A stretch of 40,365 nucleotides of DNA from assembly GCA_027006055.1 (NCBI GenBank), contig JALTKX010000226.1:1-40365 (forward strand). The letters are read 5' to 3'. Below are positions 1 to 8,667 of this stretch, piece after piece (the stretch's first letter is position 1; each line of letters opens with the position of its first letter). The notes under the pieces were generated by a model. That model ran no database searches. It saw only the letters and a program-made list of their open reading frames with translations, and was not told the DNA's origin. This stretch comes from Calditrichia bacterium. GTDB taxonomy: Bacteria > Calditrichota > Calditrichia > Calditrichales > J004. Made by a program: the position numbers and the translations under genes.

Positions 1-613
1 CGATCTCAATCATGGTGCTGTCCGGCTCCCCGGCATCCGGTATAATATATATATCCTTTTCATTAAAAAGATGCGCATGATGCTCCACCAGATACTCCAG
101 GCCATAGATGCTGTTGGTTTCCTCATCGGAAACAAAAACCAGGTTGAGATTGTATTCGGGCATGATCTTTAAATCCACAAACGCCCGGGCCGCTATCAGC
201 GAGGCCACCAGCCCCTGATGATTATCCTCTGTTCCCCGGCCAAAGATTTTACCGTCTTTTACCACCGCCTCATACGGAGGCGTTTCCCATTTATCCAGAT
301 CACCTTCGGGAACAACATCCATATGACTCATGATCCAGATGTTTTTATCTTTTCGTTTCCCGGGAATACGGGCCACAATGTTCGGTCGTTCTCCGGCGGG
401 TACGGAGGGGTCGGGCGCGGGATAATTTTCCACATCGTTAAAACCATTTTTTTTCAGGTAATCCATCAGCCAGGTCCCCTTTTCCGCTTCTCCCGTGCCG
501 CCGTTCAGCGGGCCCAGCGCCTTTATGGAAACCAGTGACTGCATTATGTGAATTACTTCCTCTTCCCGCGCGGAAATATAGGCGCTTAAACGATCAAACG
601 GTTCCTGGCTCAT
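1..613 (-). CDS. M20 family metallopeptidase (ArgE/DapE/dipeptidase type), 3' part cut off by the window edge
   Basis: The visible N-terminal 204 residues read as an M20 zinc peptidase or deacylase. The metal-site motif SHMDVVPEG (His ligand, catalytic Asp) lies near residue 95, GRGTEDNHQG (bridging Asp) near residue 125, and DEETNS (general-base and metal Glu) near residue 165. The start ATG at 613 has an upstream GGAGTAC-like ribosome site. The gene follows the dGTPase gene with an 11-nt gap and probably shares its transcript. Family members hydrolyse acyl-amino acids or small peptides in the cytoplasm. Substrate (acetylornithine, succinyl-diaminopimelate or dipeptide) cannot be decided, because the lid domain and C-terminal metal ligands are outside the window. 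Confidence 0.9.
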   Translation of the reverse strand, partial: MSQEPFDRLSAYISAREEEVIHIMQSLVSIKALGPLNGGTGEAEKGTWLMDYLKKNGFNDVENYPAPDPSVPAGERPNIVARIPGKRKDKNIWIMSHMDVVPEGDLDKWETPPYEAVVKDGKIFGRGTEDNHQGLVASLIAARAFVDLKIMPEYNLNLVFVSDEETNSIYGLEYLVEHHAHLFNEKDIYIIPDAGEPDSTMIEI

Positions 614-624
614 ATCTGTACTCC

Positions 625-1803
625 TTACCCTTGTGACAGTTCAAATCCGGATATATCCGGGATGACAATTTTTTGCAGCAGTTGCGTGAAATAACGATCG
701 GTCATGCCGGCAATAAAGTCACGCACCAGCAATTCCGGTTTATTTTCTCCGATATACTTATCATTTTTTGTATCGAGAAAGTGCGTATAGATTTCGCTCT
801 CCCGCCGCTGAACCTTCAAATCATTTAAAAAGTGATTGAACAACAGTTCAAACCCATTCTCAATCTTTATATGATTCACTTTCAGCCGGGGACTGCCATA
901 GATGAATTTATAGTTAAATGCCTTCAATTCAAACAGTGCCGCGGCTATCTTTTCGCTAAAGCGCACATATTTTCGGCCGTAACTCATGGTGACCACATCA
1001 TTGACCAAGGTTTCTATGATCGTCCCGTTCACGTTGCCCAACATGCGCGTTGCCGCCTGGGGTAAATCTTCCCGCTGTATCAGACCGATACGAATGGCGT
1101 CCTCTATATCCTGCCCGATATAGGCAATGGTATCGGTAATGCGCACCACGCAGCCTTCCATGGTTTGCGGACGGGTATCCACCTTTTCTCCGGCCTCCAT
1201 GGCCTTGATATATTCTAGGATATGTCCTTCATTCTTCTCCGGAAACGGCTCAAGGACACTGTCGTTCACTTCGCCGTTGTGCGATATAATGCCGTCCCGG
1301 GTCTGAAAGGTAAGATTAAGACCCTGTCCCCCCTTGGTGATCACATCCACCGTTCTCAGGCTTTGTATATTATGATGGAACTGCCCCAGGCCCCGTTTTT
1401 GACTCTGCCTGCTCAGGAATTTTTCACCATCATGCCCAAAAGGAGGATGACCGAGGTCATGCCCCAGGGCAATCGCCTCGATCAAATCCTGATTAAGCGA
1501 AAGCATGCGTCCGATGGTTTTGGCTATCTGAGCCACGCTGATGGTATGCAGGCTGCGGCTGGTCAACTGCTCATCCAGCAGTGACGCAAAATAGACGACC
1601 TGTGTTTTACCCGTATAACGCCGGAAGGCGCCGGAGTACATGATGCGGTCACGATCAATGGCAAAAGGAGGCCGATAACGGGAGCCGGGCTCGGTTGTTT
1701 TTCTCCCGGCCATGCGGTTACGGGTGGCAAAAGGAGCCAGCAGCTTCTCTTCCTCCTTTTCAACGCGGGCGGCTATCTGATGTAATAACTTATTTTCCGT
1801 CAT
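625..1803 (-). CDS. dgt: dGTPase-like deoxynucleotide triphosphohydrolase (HD domain)
   Basis: A 392-residue HD-superfamily protein. The HD motif is ALGHDLGHPPFGHDGEKF, with His115 and Asp116. An upstream conserved His lies in SRSLHTISVAQ (about residue 86), and a later Asp ligand in RITDTIAYIGQD. Together these form the metal site of Dgt-type dNTP triphosphohydrolases, which cleave dNTPs to nucleoside and triphosphate. The frame stays open 41 codons further upstream, but that stretch overlaps the kinase gene and looks unlike the family. The ATG at 1803 overlaps the upstream TGA as ATGA and follows AAAGGTGA, so I chose it. Translational coupling to the diacylglycerol kinase gene is likely. 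True nucleotide preference is unknown, because many bacterial homologues act on several dNTPs. Confidence 0.92.
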   Translation of the reverse strand: MTENKLLHQIAARVEKEEEKLLAPFATRNRMAGRKTTEPGSRYRPPFAIDRDRIMYSGAFRRYTGKTQVVYFASLLDEQLTSRSLHTISVAQIAKTIGRMLSLNQDLIEAIALGHDLGHPPFGHDGEKFLSRQSQKRGLGQFHHNIQSLRTVDVITKGGQGLNLTFQTRDGIISHNGEVNDSVLEPFPEKNEGHILEYIKAMEAGEKVDTRPQTMEGCVVRITDTIAYIGQDIEDAIRIGLIQREDLPQAATRMLGNVNGTIIETLVNDVVTMSYGRKYVRFSEKIAAALFELKAFNYKFIYGSPRLKVNHIKIENGFELLFNHFLNDLKVQRRESEIYTHFLDTKNDKYIGENKPELLVRDFIAGMTDRYFTQLLQKIVIPDISGFELSQG

Positions 1804-2663
1804 ACAATCACCTTTAGGGAATGGGGGTGCATGGTTATCTCCAGAGGGCCCCGGCATGTATGGGGCTCGCCATCCACATGATATAAAATATTTTCCGATA
1901 CTCGGGATATGGTCAGCGAACGGCATCTGAAGCTGTTATATTTTTTTAAATTTACAATTTTTCCGTTAAAAAGCCTGGGCAGGGCAAACGCCGCCTCCAA
2001 AAAAGACATCCGTTCCAGCAGACAGACGTCAAACAGGCCGTCATCCATCACGGCCCCGGGAGCGATCCTGGCGCCGTTGCCGAATTCCGTGCCGTTAGAG
2101 ACCACCAGGCTCAGCGGGGACACACTAAAGCGTCGTTCACCGCCGCGCACCTCAAAACGGGGATACTCGTAAGTTAAAAAGGTTTGAATCCCAAAGTAAA
2201 AATAGGGTACGATACCGCGTCTTTTCAGGCGTTGGAATTTTTGCCCGATCCGGGCGTCCAGGCCGACGCCGCATACGGCAAAAAAATAATGCCCTCCCGC
2301 CTTTCCTGCGTCGATTGAACGTATGCCGCCGTTAAGAGCGGTTTCAAAGGCGCGGTCTATGTTCAGCGGTATATTCAGGCTGCGGGCCAGACCGTTGCCC
2401 GAGCCCGCGGGCACGATACCCAGGGCGGCTCCGCTGTTTACCAGAGCGGAAGCAACTTCATTAACCGAGCCGTCGCCGCCGATGGCAATAACCCTGTCAA
2501 ACCCTTTATCAAGGGCGTGGCGGGCCAAATCCGCTCCATGACCGGCATGGTCGGTTTCATAAACGGTAACGGAAGGGGGAAGGTGGGCCGCCATCCAATG
2601 GCGGATGCGACGTTGTTTGTAGGCATATCCCGATCGAGGATTGAGGATAATACAGGCAGACAT
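1800..2663 (-). CDS. Diacylglycerol kinase family lipid kinase (YegS/DagK type)
   Basis: This 287-residue protein has the DAGK catalytic layout. It begins with an ILNPRSG phosphate-binding segment at residues 6-12. The nucleotide-binding IGGDGSVNEV motif lies near residue 61 and GIVPAGSGNGLARSL near residue 83. FFAVCGVGLDARIG follows in the second, beta-sandwich domain. Soluble or membrane-associated members phosphorylate diacylglycerol or other lipids, recycling them into phospholipid synthesis. The start codon lies 8 nt after the T-tract of a terminator and has no visible Shine-Dalgarno sequence, although the N-terminus matches the family exactly. Its stop overlaps the dGTPase start (ATGA). 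Confidence 0.92.
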   Translation of the reverse strand: MSACIILNPRSGYAYKQRRIRHWMAAHLPPSVTVYETDHAGHGADLARHALDKGFDRVIAIGGDGSVNEVASALVNSGAALGIVPAGSGNGLARSLNIPLNIDRAFETALNGGIRSIDAGKAGGHYFFAVCGVGLDARIGQKFQRLKRRGIVPYFYFGIQTFLTYEYPRFEVRGGERRFSVSPLSLVVSNGTEFGNGARIAPGAVMDDGLFDVCLLERMSFLEAAFALPRLFNGKIVNLKKYNSFRCRSLTISRVSENILYHVDGEPHTCRGPLEITMHPHSLKVIV

Positions 2664-2670
2664 GGATAAT

Positions 2671-2694
2671 AAAAAGCCCCCGCAAGCGGGGGCT
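2671..2694 (-). terminator. Rho-independent terminator of the exbB-exbD-exbD-tonB operon
   Basis: On the minus strand a GC-only stem AGCCCCCGC / GCGGGGGCT with a very short loop is followed by TTTTT. It begins 6 nt after the tonB stop codon. The T-tract ends 7 nt before the next start codon (diacylglycerol kinase), so that gene needs read-through or its own promoter overlapping this element. Confidence 0.93.
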
Positions 2695-2700
2695 GATTGT

Positions 2701-3330
2701 TTAATTTCTTAATCTGAAATCAAAAGGAATGGACATTTTCACCTTAACGAAACGGTCTCGCTGCTTCGCCGGTTTAAATTTACATTTCTTTGCCGCGTTG
2801 AGGGCGGCGTCATCCAGCATGGGGATCGATTTAAGCACCCTGGCGTCAATCACATCACCCTTTTTGGAGATGGTCACCATAACCGTCACGCGTCCTTCTA
2901 TACCGGCGCGGCGTGCCAGGTCCGGATACTTTGGCGTTTCCTTGTGTAGCAGTTTGGGCTTTTCGGATACGGCAAAGAATTCGAACACTTCATCCTCTTC
3001 CGGTGGAGGAGGAGGCGCGTCGTCTATCTGATTAAGATCGATATCGGTCTCGTCTATGGTTACGTCATCCAACAGGTCTTCATCCTCGGATTCCACGGGA
3101 ATGGACGGCCGAGAGGGCGGCGGCGGCTTTTGCAACTGCTGGGTCGGCGGAATATCAATCGTCTGGATGGTTAATTCCGGCTGCTCTTCCAGCTTAAAGG
3201 TACTGTCATATTTCTGAAAAGAATAAAACAGTATCGTCAATATAAAAAGCGCGGCGGCTGCTGAGCCCTGAAGCACCTTTCGGTATTTTAATTTCAGATC
3301 AACCGACGGGTCTGTTTTTAATGCTTGCAT
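2701..3330 (-). CDS. tonB: TonB-family energy transducer
   Basis: A 209-residue TonB-type protein. It has a short basic cytoplasmic N-terminus, one transmembrane helix at about residues 24-42, and a proline- and acid-rich periplasmic spacer containing PPPP and PPPPPEEDE runs. A C-terminal TonB domain (about 125-209) includes KYPDLARRAGIEGRV and ends in the usual KMSIPFDF strand. It transmits the energy of the ExbB/ExbD proton channel to outer-membrane TonB-dependent receptors. It is the last gene of exbB-exbD-exbD-tonB, directly abutting the preceding exbD stop. The spacer is unusually acidic, with long Asp/Glu runs around residues 80-115. No receptor gene is nearby, so the transported substrate is unknown. 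Confidence 0.93.
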   Translation of the reverse strand: MQALKTDPSVDLKLKYRKVLQGSAAAALFILTILFYSFQKYDSTFKLEEQPELTIQTIDIPPTQQLQKPPPPSRPSIPVESEDEDLLDDVTIDETDIDLNQIDDAPPPPPEEDEVFEFFAVSEKPKLLHKETPKYPDLARRAGIEGRVTVMVTISKKGDVIDARVLKSIPMLDDAALNAAKKCKFKPAKQRDRFVKVKMSIPFDFRLRN

Positions 3331-3747
3331 CTAAAATTCCCCCGGTAATGCTGAATAATTCACACGAATAGCGCTAGCCTCTCGCAGTTCCTGATGCACC
3401 TTATTGATGGTGTTCATTTTTGTATATTTATCCGCTTTGATGGATACGATCAACTGCGGGTCGGCGGCGCGTTTTTGATAGGCCAGATTACGGAGATTCT
3501 TGATATTCTTAACGGGAATATCGTCCATAACCACATTATTGTTTTTATCTATCCATATGGTGGATATGTGGCGCTTGGATACGGCCAGCTTTTGTATTTT
3601 CGCCGCATCCGGCAGTTCCACCTTCAGGCCGGAATATTGTCGGATTACCGTGGCTACCATAAAGAATATGAGCAGCATAAAGATAATATCCGGCATTGAG
3701 GCCGTGGGAATAGAAAGCTTAATATTCGTTTTCTTTTTAAACTCCAT
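3331..3747 (-). CDS. exbD: ExbD/TolR-family biopolymer transport protein (second copy)
   Basis: 138 residues: a basic cytoplasmic N-terminus, a single transmembrane helix (about 19-37) that starts with the essential Asp20 in MPDIIFMLLIFFMVAT, and a periplasmic domain with the family strand pattern. The Asp is the protonatable residue that couples proton flow through ExbB to TonB. It lies between the first exbD and tonB with a 0-12 nt gap. Two different ExbD proteins in one operon is common in FCB bacteria, where they may form heteromeric complexes; that is inference here. Confidence 0.93.
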   Translation of the reverse strand: MEFKKKTNIKLSIPTASMPDIIFMLLIFFMVATVIRQYSGLKVELPDAAKIQKLAVSKRHISTIWIDKNNNVVMDDIPVKNIKNLRNLAYQKRAADPQLIVSIKADKYTKMNTINKVHQELREASAIRVNYSALPGEF

Positions 3748-3759
3748 TGAAATGCCTCT

Positions 3760-4167
3760 TTATTCTTCGTCTGGATCCGCAAGGGATATACGTTTTGCAC
3801 CGGCTTTCTTTAACTGATCGAGTACGTGCACATAAACATTGTATTCCGAATCCTTATGTGTTTTTAACGAAACGATAAGCAAAGGGTTCTCAAAAAGTTT
3901 CTCCTTGATAATGCCCGCCAGTTGATTTACATCCACCACTTCATTGTCGATCATGGCCTGTCCGGCCGCATTGATAAACAGATTGGTGATATTTTTCTTA
4001 GGTATCTTAATCTCCTCTTTACCGGGAGGCGGTAAAACCAGGTCCAACCCCTTTTCGGTATCGATCGATGTTGTTACCAGAAAGAATATCAAAAGCAGAA
4101 AAACGATATCCGCAAGCGATGCCGAAGGAATTTCAACATCTTTTTCTTTTTTCTTGCCAATTATCAT
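3760..4167 (-). CDS. exbD: ExbD/TolR-family biopolymer transport protein (first copy)
   Basis: 135 residues with the same plan as its neighbour: basic N-terminus, transmembrane helix starting at Asp20 (SLADIVFLLLIFFLVTT), then a periplasmic domain beginning KGLDLVLPPP. The two ExbD copies are clearly diverged outside the helix, so this is not a recent duplication. The gene lies 24 nt downstream of exbB. Together they form the proton-driven motor complex in the inner membrane. Confidence 0.93.
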   Translation of the reverse strand: MIIGKKKEKDVEIPSASLADIVFLLLIFFLVTTSIDTEKGLDLVLPPPGKEEIKIPKKNITNLFINAAGQAMIDNEVVDVNQLAGIIKEKLFENPLLIVSLKTHKDSEYNVYVHVLDQLKKAGAKRISLADPDEE

Positions 4168-4191
4168 AATGATTAGTGCCTTCTGCTATGA

Positions 4192-4812
4192 TTATTTGTT
4201 TTCAAGTTCAACCAAAGCGTCCATCAGCTCTATGGAAGATTCTTCCATATCAAGGATTAAACGGTCAATTTTTGAGGTGAAGTAGTTGAAAAACACCTGA
4301 ATCGTCATAGCGACAACCAGACCGAACAGCGTGGTTAACAAAGCTTTGGAGATACCACCGGCCACAACGGCGGGAGAAATATCGTTTGCTTTTTTAATAG
4401 CGTCAAACGCGTCAACCATACCGGCAACCGTTCCGGTAAAACCAAGCATCGGCGCCAATACGATTACCGTGGAGAGCACAACCATGCCGCGCTCAAGGAA
4501 AGCCATTTCTATGGAACCGGCGTTGGTGATCGATTTTTCCACGCTTTCAAGGCCTTTATCGGCACGGGAGAGACCGGCGTGTAAAATGGCAGCCACAGGA
4601 CCGGGGGTTTGCTCGCATACCTCCGCGGCGCCTTCAATACCCCCCTCTTGCAGGGCATTATGTAAACGGGCCAAAAATTTACGTGTATTCACAGAAGCAC
4701 GGGTTAGGGTAATAAACCGTTCAATTACAAATGCCAGTCCAAGTACGAAGAGAACCAAAATAGGCCACATAAACGCACCACCCTGATTAAAGAGTTCAAC
4801 CAATCCTGCCAT
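4192..4812 (-). CDS. exbB: ExbB/TolQ/MotA-family proton channel protein
   Basis: 206 residues with three hydrophobic segments: about 14-32, 108-132 and 148-174. The cytoplasmic loop sits between the first two, and the typical ExbB region AILHAGLSRADKG precedes the MLGFTGTVAGMVDAF signature. This is the channel subunit that conducts protons and drives ExbD/TonB. It is the first gene of the operon, preceded by a Shine-Dalgarno TTAGGAG and a strong sigma70-type promoter about 72 bp upstream. Confidence 0.94.
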   Translation of the reverse strand: MAGLVELFNQGGAFMWPILVLFVLGLAFVIERFITLTRASVNTRKFLARLHNALQEGGIEGAAEVCEQTPGPVAAILHAGLSRADKGLESVEKSITNAGSIEMAFLERGMVVLSTVIVLAPMLGFTGTVAGMVDAFDAIKKANDISPAVVAGGISKALLTTLFGLVVAMTIQVFFNYFTSKIDRLILDMEESSIELMDALVELENK

Positions 4813-4883
4813 ACTACTTACTCCTAATTAAATAATAAAGTTTTTAGAATATATAAGGTGAGTTTGATTACTTTCGAGGCCTA

Positions 4884-4912
4884 AGTATACTATTTTCACC
4901 TTATAAAGTCAA
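4884..4912 (-). promoter_or_regulatory. Sigma70-type promoter of the exbB operon
   Basis: On the minus strand, TTGACT (4912-4907) and TATACT (4889-4884) are separated by exactly 17 bp, a near-consensus housekeeping promoter. The -35 hexamer overlaps the stop codon of the upstream protease gene. The predicted transcript starts near 4877 and has a leader of about 65 nt. Confidence 0.85.
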
Positions 4913-6528
4913 TCGCTTTTTTTTAACGTTCCGGCAAAAGCGCTGGCAAATTCCCTGGCCCGGGGGAATAGGGCTAACGCTGTATTCAACTGATTATCAT
5001 ATTCCAGAATAACCCGCCAATAGGCCCGGGACGCCCAGATATTACGCGCGATCTCGGCCTTGATGCGGTTTTGTAGAAACGCTTTATCCCTTTCCCAGCG
5101 CCGGTCGCTTGCCTTGATATCCCCCTCGCGCGCCTTCCGGATAAAACGCCGCCACTCCCTCCGGCTCAGTTTAAAATCGCTTATAAATTTCTCCATATCA
5201 TCCTTTATGGACTTATGCCTGCTTACATAATCCGCGGCAAATTCATAAAAGATACGTTTGGAAAAAAGCTTTTGGCTAAGCCGGGGCTCGCGGCTTATCG
5301 TCTTTAAAACCACGGGAATATCCGGTGAAATACCGCCGCCGCCATAGACCACTCTTCCCGCTTCCGTGTGGTATTTCGGCCTGTTTGTCGAGTCGTAAAC
5401 GGCCGAGGTGGAGTCGTAGGCATCTTTGTAATAATCCTGAATACTCTTATCCTTATAGGGTCTTTGTATCAACCGCCCGCTGGGTGTATAATATTTTGAA
5501 ACCGTCAAACGCAGGCGGGCGCCGTCATTAAGTTCAAACTCATTTTGCACCAGGCCCTTGCCAAAGGAATGCTGTCCGGCAATCAGGGCGCGATCATAAT
5601 CCTGCAGGGCGCCGGAAACTATTTCGGAAGCGCTGGCACTGCTTTCATTGATCAATACCACCAGCGGAATATCGCGCGTGTGCGCCGGGCCGAAATCATC
5701 GGTGTAGTAGGATTTGTTGTTTTCCGGTCGTCGCCCCCTGGTATAAACCACCCGCTTGTGTCCCGGAATGAATTTGGCGACCATTTTAACCGCTTCGCTT
5801 AAAAAACCGCCGCCATTGCCCCGTAAGTCCAGTACAAGCTGTTTCATCCCCTCGCGTTCCATGTTTATAAGGGCGTTTTCCAGTTCATCCCCCGTGGTTG
5901 AGGCAAAACGGTTCACCCATACATAACCGGTACTGTCATTGGGCATAAAATAGGTGTTTATCGTAAAGATGGGGATTTCATCCCGTTCCAGCGTAAAGTA
6001 AAGCAGTTCATCAAAACCGTTGCGCTCCACCCCTATTTTCACCGTGCTGCCCTTCGGGCCCTTTAACCGCCGGGGCACTTCCTCGGTGGCAATGCCCACA
6101 ACATCCTTGCCGTCTATTTCCACGATGCGGTCTCCGCTTTGCACCCCCACCCTTTCAGCCGGTGCGTTGGGGATAACGGCGATCACGTTTATCTTACCGT
6201 CAATGACGTCATACTGTATCCCCACGCCCTGATATTTTCCGTCAAAACTCTCGTCATTGGCCCGCCCTTCCTTCGGCGTAAAATAGTGGCTGTGCGGGTC
6301 CAGCGACTCCAGCATCCCCTGAATGCCCCGGGTGACGGTTTTATCCATATCCAGCGAATCCACATAGTAAGTGCCGGTAATGCCCACCACTTCACTTATT
6401 TTCTCGATCTCGCGGGCCGTTTCCCGGTCAAAGGAGGGCAGGAGCCAGAGAGGATAGGTTTTATAGAGTCCGTGCGTGGCAAAGATCGCAAAAAATATAG
6501 CCAGAAAGATGAGAGTATATTTACGCAT
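4909..6528 (-). CDS. ctpA: S41 carboxy-terminal processing protease with PDZ domain
   Basis: This 539-residue periplasmic protease is anchored by an N-terminal hydrophobic segment (about 4-20). A PDZ domain covers about residues 95-180 with the YQGVGIQ carboxylate-binding region. The S41 catalytic core carries the Ser/Lys dyad: Ser299 in SSASASEI and Lys324 in SFGKGLVQ, 25 residues apart as in Prc/CtpA. The C-terminal ~140 residues are a charged helical extension seen in longer family members. It likely trims or degrades periplasmic proteins. Its ATG directly follows the TAA of the GH57 gene, so translation is probably coupled. Exact substrates cannot be read from the sequence. Confidence 0.93.
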   Translation of the reverse strand: MRKYTLIFLAIFFAIFATHGLYKTYPLWLLPSFDRETAREIEKISEVVGITGTYYVDSLDMDKTVTRGIQGMLESLDPHSHYFTPKEGRANDESFDGKYQGVGIQYDVIDGKINVIAVIPNAPAERVGVQSGDRIVEIDGKDVVGIATEEVPRRLKGPKGSTVKIGVERNGFDELLYFTLERDEIPIFTINTYFMPNDSTGYVWVNRFASTTGDELENALINMEREGMKQLVLDLRGNGGGFLSEAVKMVAKFIPGHKRVVYTRGRRPENNKSYYTDDFGPAHTRDIPLVVLINESSASASEIVSGALQDYDRALIAGQHSFGKGLVQNEFELNDGARLRLTVSKYYTPSGRLIQRPYKDKSIQDYYKDAYDSTSAVYDSTNRPKYHTEAGRVVYGGGGISPDIPVVLKTISREPRLSQKLFSKRIFYEFAADYVSRHKSIKDDMEKFISDFKLSRREWRRFIRKAREGDIKASDRRWERDKAFLQNRIKAEIARNIWASRAYWRVILEYDNQLNTALALFPRAREFASAFAGTLKKSD

Positions 6529-8667
6529 TTATTTTTTTTCCACCCATTGTGTTATGGTAATAACGACATCCTTTTCAACAGTTAGGTCCCATACAGGCAT
6601 CACGGCCGAGCTTTGGTATACTTTTTCAAAACCCGCTTCCGACAAAGATATGGTTTCCACGGGTAAACGCCAATAGCGCCGGGTAGTCCCCGCGCTTAAG
6701 CGTACATCTATCTTCATATATTCATCGCGCAGTCCTATAAACGGCTGATCATCCAGCACCCCCATGGAATCAAGGTAAGGATTTTCCGGCTTGCCCGATT
6801 CCAGATAGTAGTACCGGTCGTCGGCGTGACCGGCCTGCAGGCCGTAATTAAATTCCACGGCAAACTTACAGGGCAGCGGCTGCTCCGACCGGTTGCGGAT
6901 GTGGTATTCCACGTCCATCCGGCCGCTTTCCCGCCACAGGCTGATCTTCTTTTCAAGCTCAACGCGCCAGCTCTGGCCGTTGCGCTTAACCTCTCCTTCA
7001 CGCCGCAATACCACCTGAATAGTCTCTTCGCCGACCCGGTGACCGGCCACCTCATAGCGGCCCTTCACAAAGTCGCCGTTTTCCCGGTAGTTGCCCCGGT
7101 AAAAATCCTCCACCGTGGTTTGCGGATCAAGAAAGTGGTCGATCAGGGACTTACGCTCATAATCATCATATATCAGATACTTTTCCAGGCCGGGTTCCTT
7201 GGCTAAAACAAGGTCATGGATGCTGGCCGTGCCGTCATTGTTGATATCATCCACGCCAACCACCTTGGCCCGCGCCAGATTGCCATGATATCCTTCTTCA
7301 CGGCGGCTCATGGTATCGGCCAGGTTTTTCTCGCAGGGTTTAAAGTCATACTCGATGACCATGCCCCCTTCCGAAGGCTTAAGATAAAGGTCATGCAAGG
7401 GCGTTTCCATCAGTACCTCTTTAAAGCCGTCCTTGTCAAAATCCGTTTCTTCATACGGAATTAAAATATCCGGTTGCAACTCCGTAACCAGTTTTTCCGC
7501 GTGGATCAGGTTTTGAAAGATGGCGAAGCGCAGGTGGCTCAGATACAATCCGCCGAATACGCCATGCCAAAAGGGGCAGTTGCACTGCCCGGCCCACAGG
7601 GCGTCGAAGGCTTCCCGCGCTTCTTGCGGATTTTTTTCCCGGAAATGCCACAACTTGTCGCTAACACGCAGCATTTTCTTGTGCATGATATTAATCTCGG
7701 GGTACTTGGTCATAAAGTTACGCCAAAAACCGCCTCTCACAAAAATGCCCACGTCATCATACATGTTATGATCCTTGAGGTAGTGCTCAAAATCTTCGTA
7801 GGCCTTATAGGTTTTGCGAAACAGAGCCCAATGCATCATCTCGGCATAGGAAGCCGTCGGCAGATAAACGCTGCCCCGCGGCGCGGTGGTTTTTAACACT
7901 TCATCAAATGTGGTCATTTCGATCCAGTCGAGATTCTCTTCCAGGGCGCTAAAGAACCGGTCCAGCCAGCGGTCTTCATAAACATGCTTATAGGTATCGG
8001 GCCACACGCCGAACTTCTCGCCGTCATCGGCAAAAACCAGCACATGGTCCCCCTCTTCCGTGGCCAGCTTGCGCAACACCTCGATGGTGGCCTGGGGGTT
8101 CTGAAAAGGAATGGTATAGCGCAAATCCTTGCTGATGGGAAACAAATTTATGGGGTTGCCCAGGTCTTCGCTGGTATAGTAACCGGTCAGGTCTTCATCT
8201 TTAAGCCCGGCATATTTAAAGTGGGTATCATCAACAACGGTATATTTTATGCCAGCCTCGGCAAGGGTTGTGGGCAATGTCGGCTCCCATACCCTTTCCG
8301 CCAGCCACATACCGCTGGCCTCATAATCAAACAATTCCTTAACGCGACGGGTCAGCTTTTTTATCTGACCGATCCGATCGCGGGGTGGGATAACCGAAAT
8401 GATCGGCTCATAATAACCGCCGCTAAGAATTTCCAACTGGCCGCGTTCCCGCAGCTTTTTTACCAGTTCCAATAGCTCGGGATGATGAACTTCCAGCCAG
8501 TCCAGCAAAATTCCGGTAAAATGAATGGCAATCCTGATTTTAGGGTGACGTTCCAATACTTCTAAAAAAGGGCGATAGGATTTTTGATACGCTTCTTCAA
8601 AAACAAAATCAAAATTTCCCACCGGCTGATGATTGTGTATGCCAAAAACAAATTTTACACGCTTCAT
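6529..8667 (-). CDS. Glycoside hydrolase family 57 enzyme, probable 4-alpha-glucanotransferase / alpha-amylase
   Basis: 712 residues with the GH57 motifs in order: HNHQP (residues 11-15), GGYYEP (83-88), the nucleophile motif WLAERVWEP with Glu124, and the acid motif FADDGEKFG with Asp215. These match the Glu123/Asp214 pair of Thermococcus litoralis 4-alpha-glucanotransferase with a one-residue offset. The C-terminal half is the beta-sandwich region (DUF1925/DUF1926 type) usual for that subgroup. There is no signal peptide, so the enzyme should act on cytoplasmic alpha-glucan such as glycogen or maltodextrin. Its start overlaps the agmatinase stop by 4 nt (ATGA). Transferase rather than hydrolase activity is inferred from overall similarity and length. 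Confidence 0.92.
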   Translation of the reverse strand: MKRVKFVFGIHNHQPVGNFDFVFEEAYQKSYRPFLEVLERHPKIRIAIHFTGILLDWLEVHHPELLELVKKLRERGQLEILSGGYYEPIISVIPPRDRIGQIKKLTRRVKELFDYEASGMWLAERVWEPTLPTTLAEAGIKYTVVDDTHFKYAGLKDEDLTGYYTSEDLGNPINLFPISKDLRYTIPFQNPQATIEVLRKLATEEGDHVLVFADDGEKFGVWPDTYKHVYEDRWLDRFFSALEENLDWIEMTTFDEVLKTTAPRGSVYLPTASYAEMMHWALFRKTYKAYEDFEHYLKDHNMYDDVGIFVRGGFWRNFMTKYPEINIMHKKMLRVSDKLWHFREKNPQEAREAFDALWAGQCNCPFWHGVFGGLYLSHLRFAIFQNLIHAEKLVTELQPDILIPYEETDFDKDGFKEVLMETPLHDLYLKPSEGGMVIEYDFKPCEKNLADTMSRREEGYHGNLARAKVVGVDDINNDGTASIHDLVLAKEPGLEKYLIYDDYERKSLIDHFLDPQTTVEDFYRGNYRENGDFVKGRYEVAGHRVGEETIQVVLRREGEVKRNGQSWRVELEKKISLWRESGRMDVEYHIRNRSEQPLPCKFAVEFNYGLQAGHADDRYYYLESGKPENPYLDSMGVLDDQPFIGLRDEYMKIDVRLSAGTTRRYWRLPVETISLSEAGFEKVYQSSAVMPVWDLTVEKDVVITITQWVEKK

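Noticed and set aside
1804-1926. Upstream extension of the dGTPase frame by 41 codons
   Set aside because: It overlaps the diacylglycerol kinase gene and does not resemble the family N-terminus. The ATG at 1803 has a ribosome site and an ATGA overlap.
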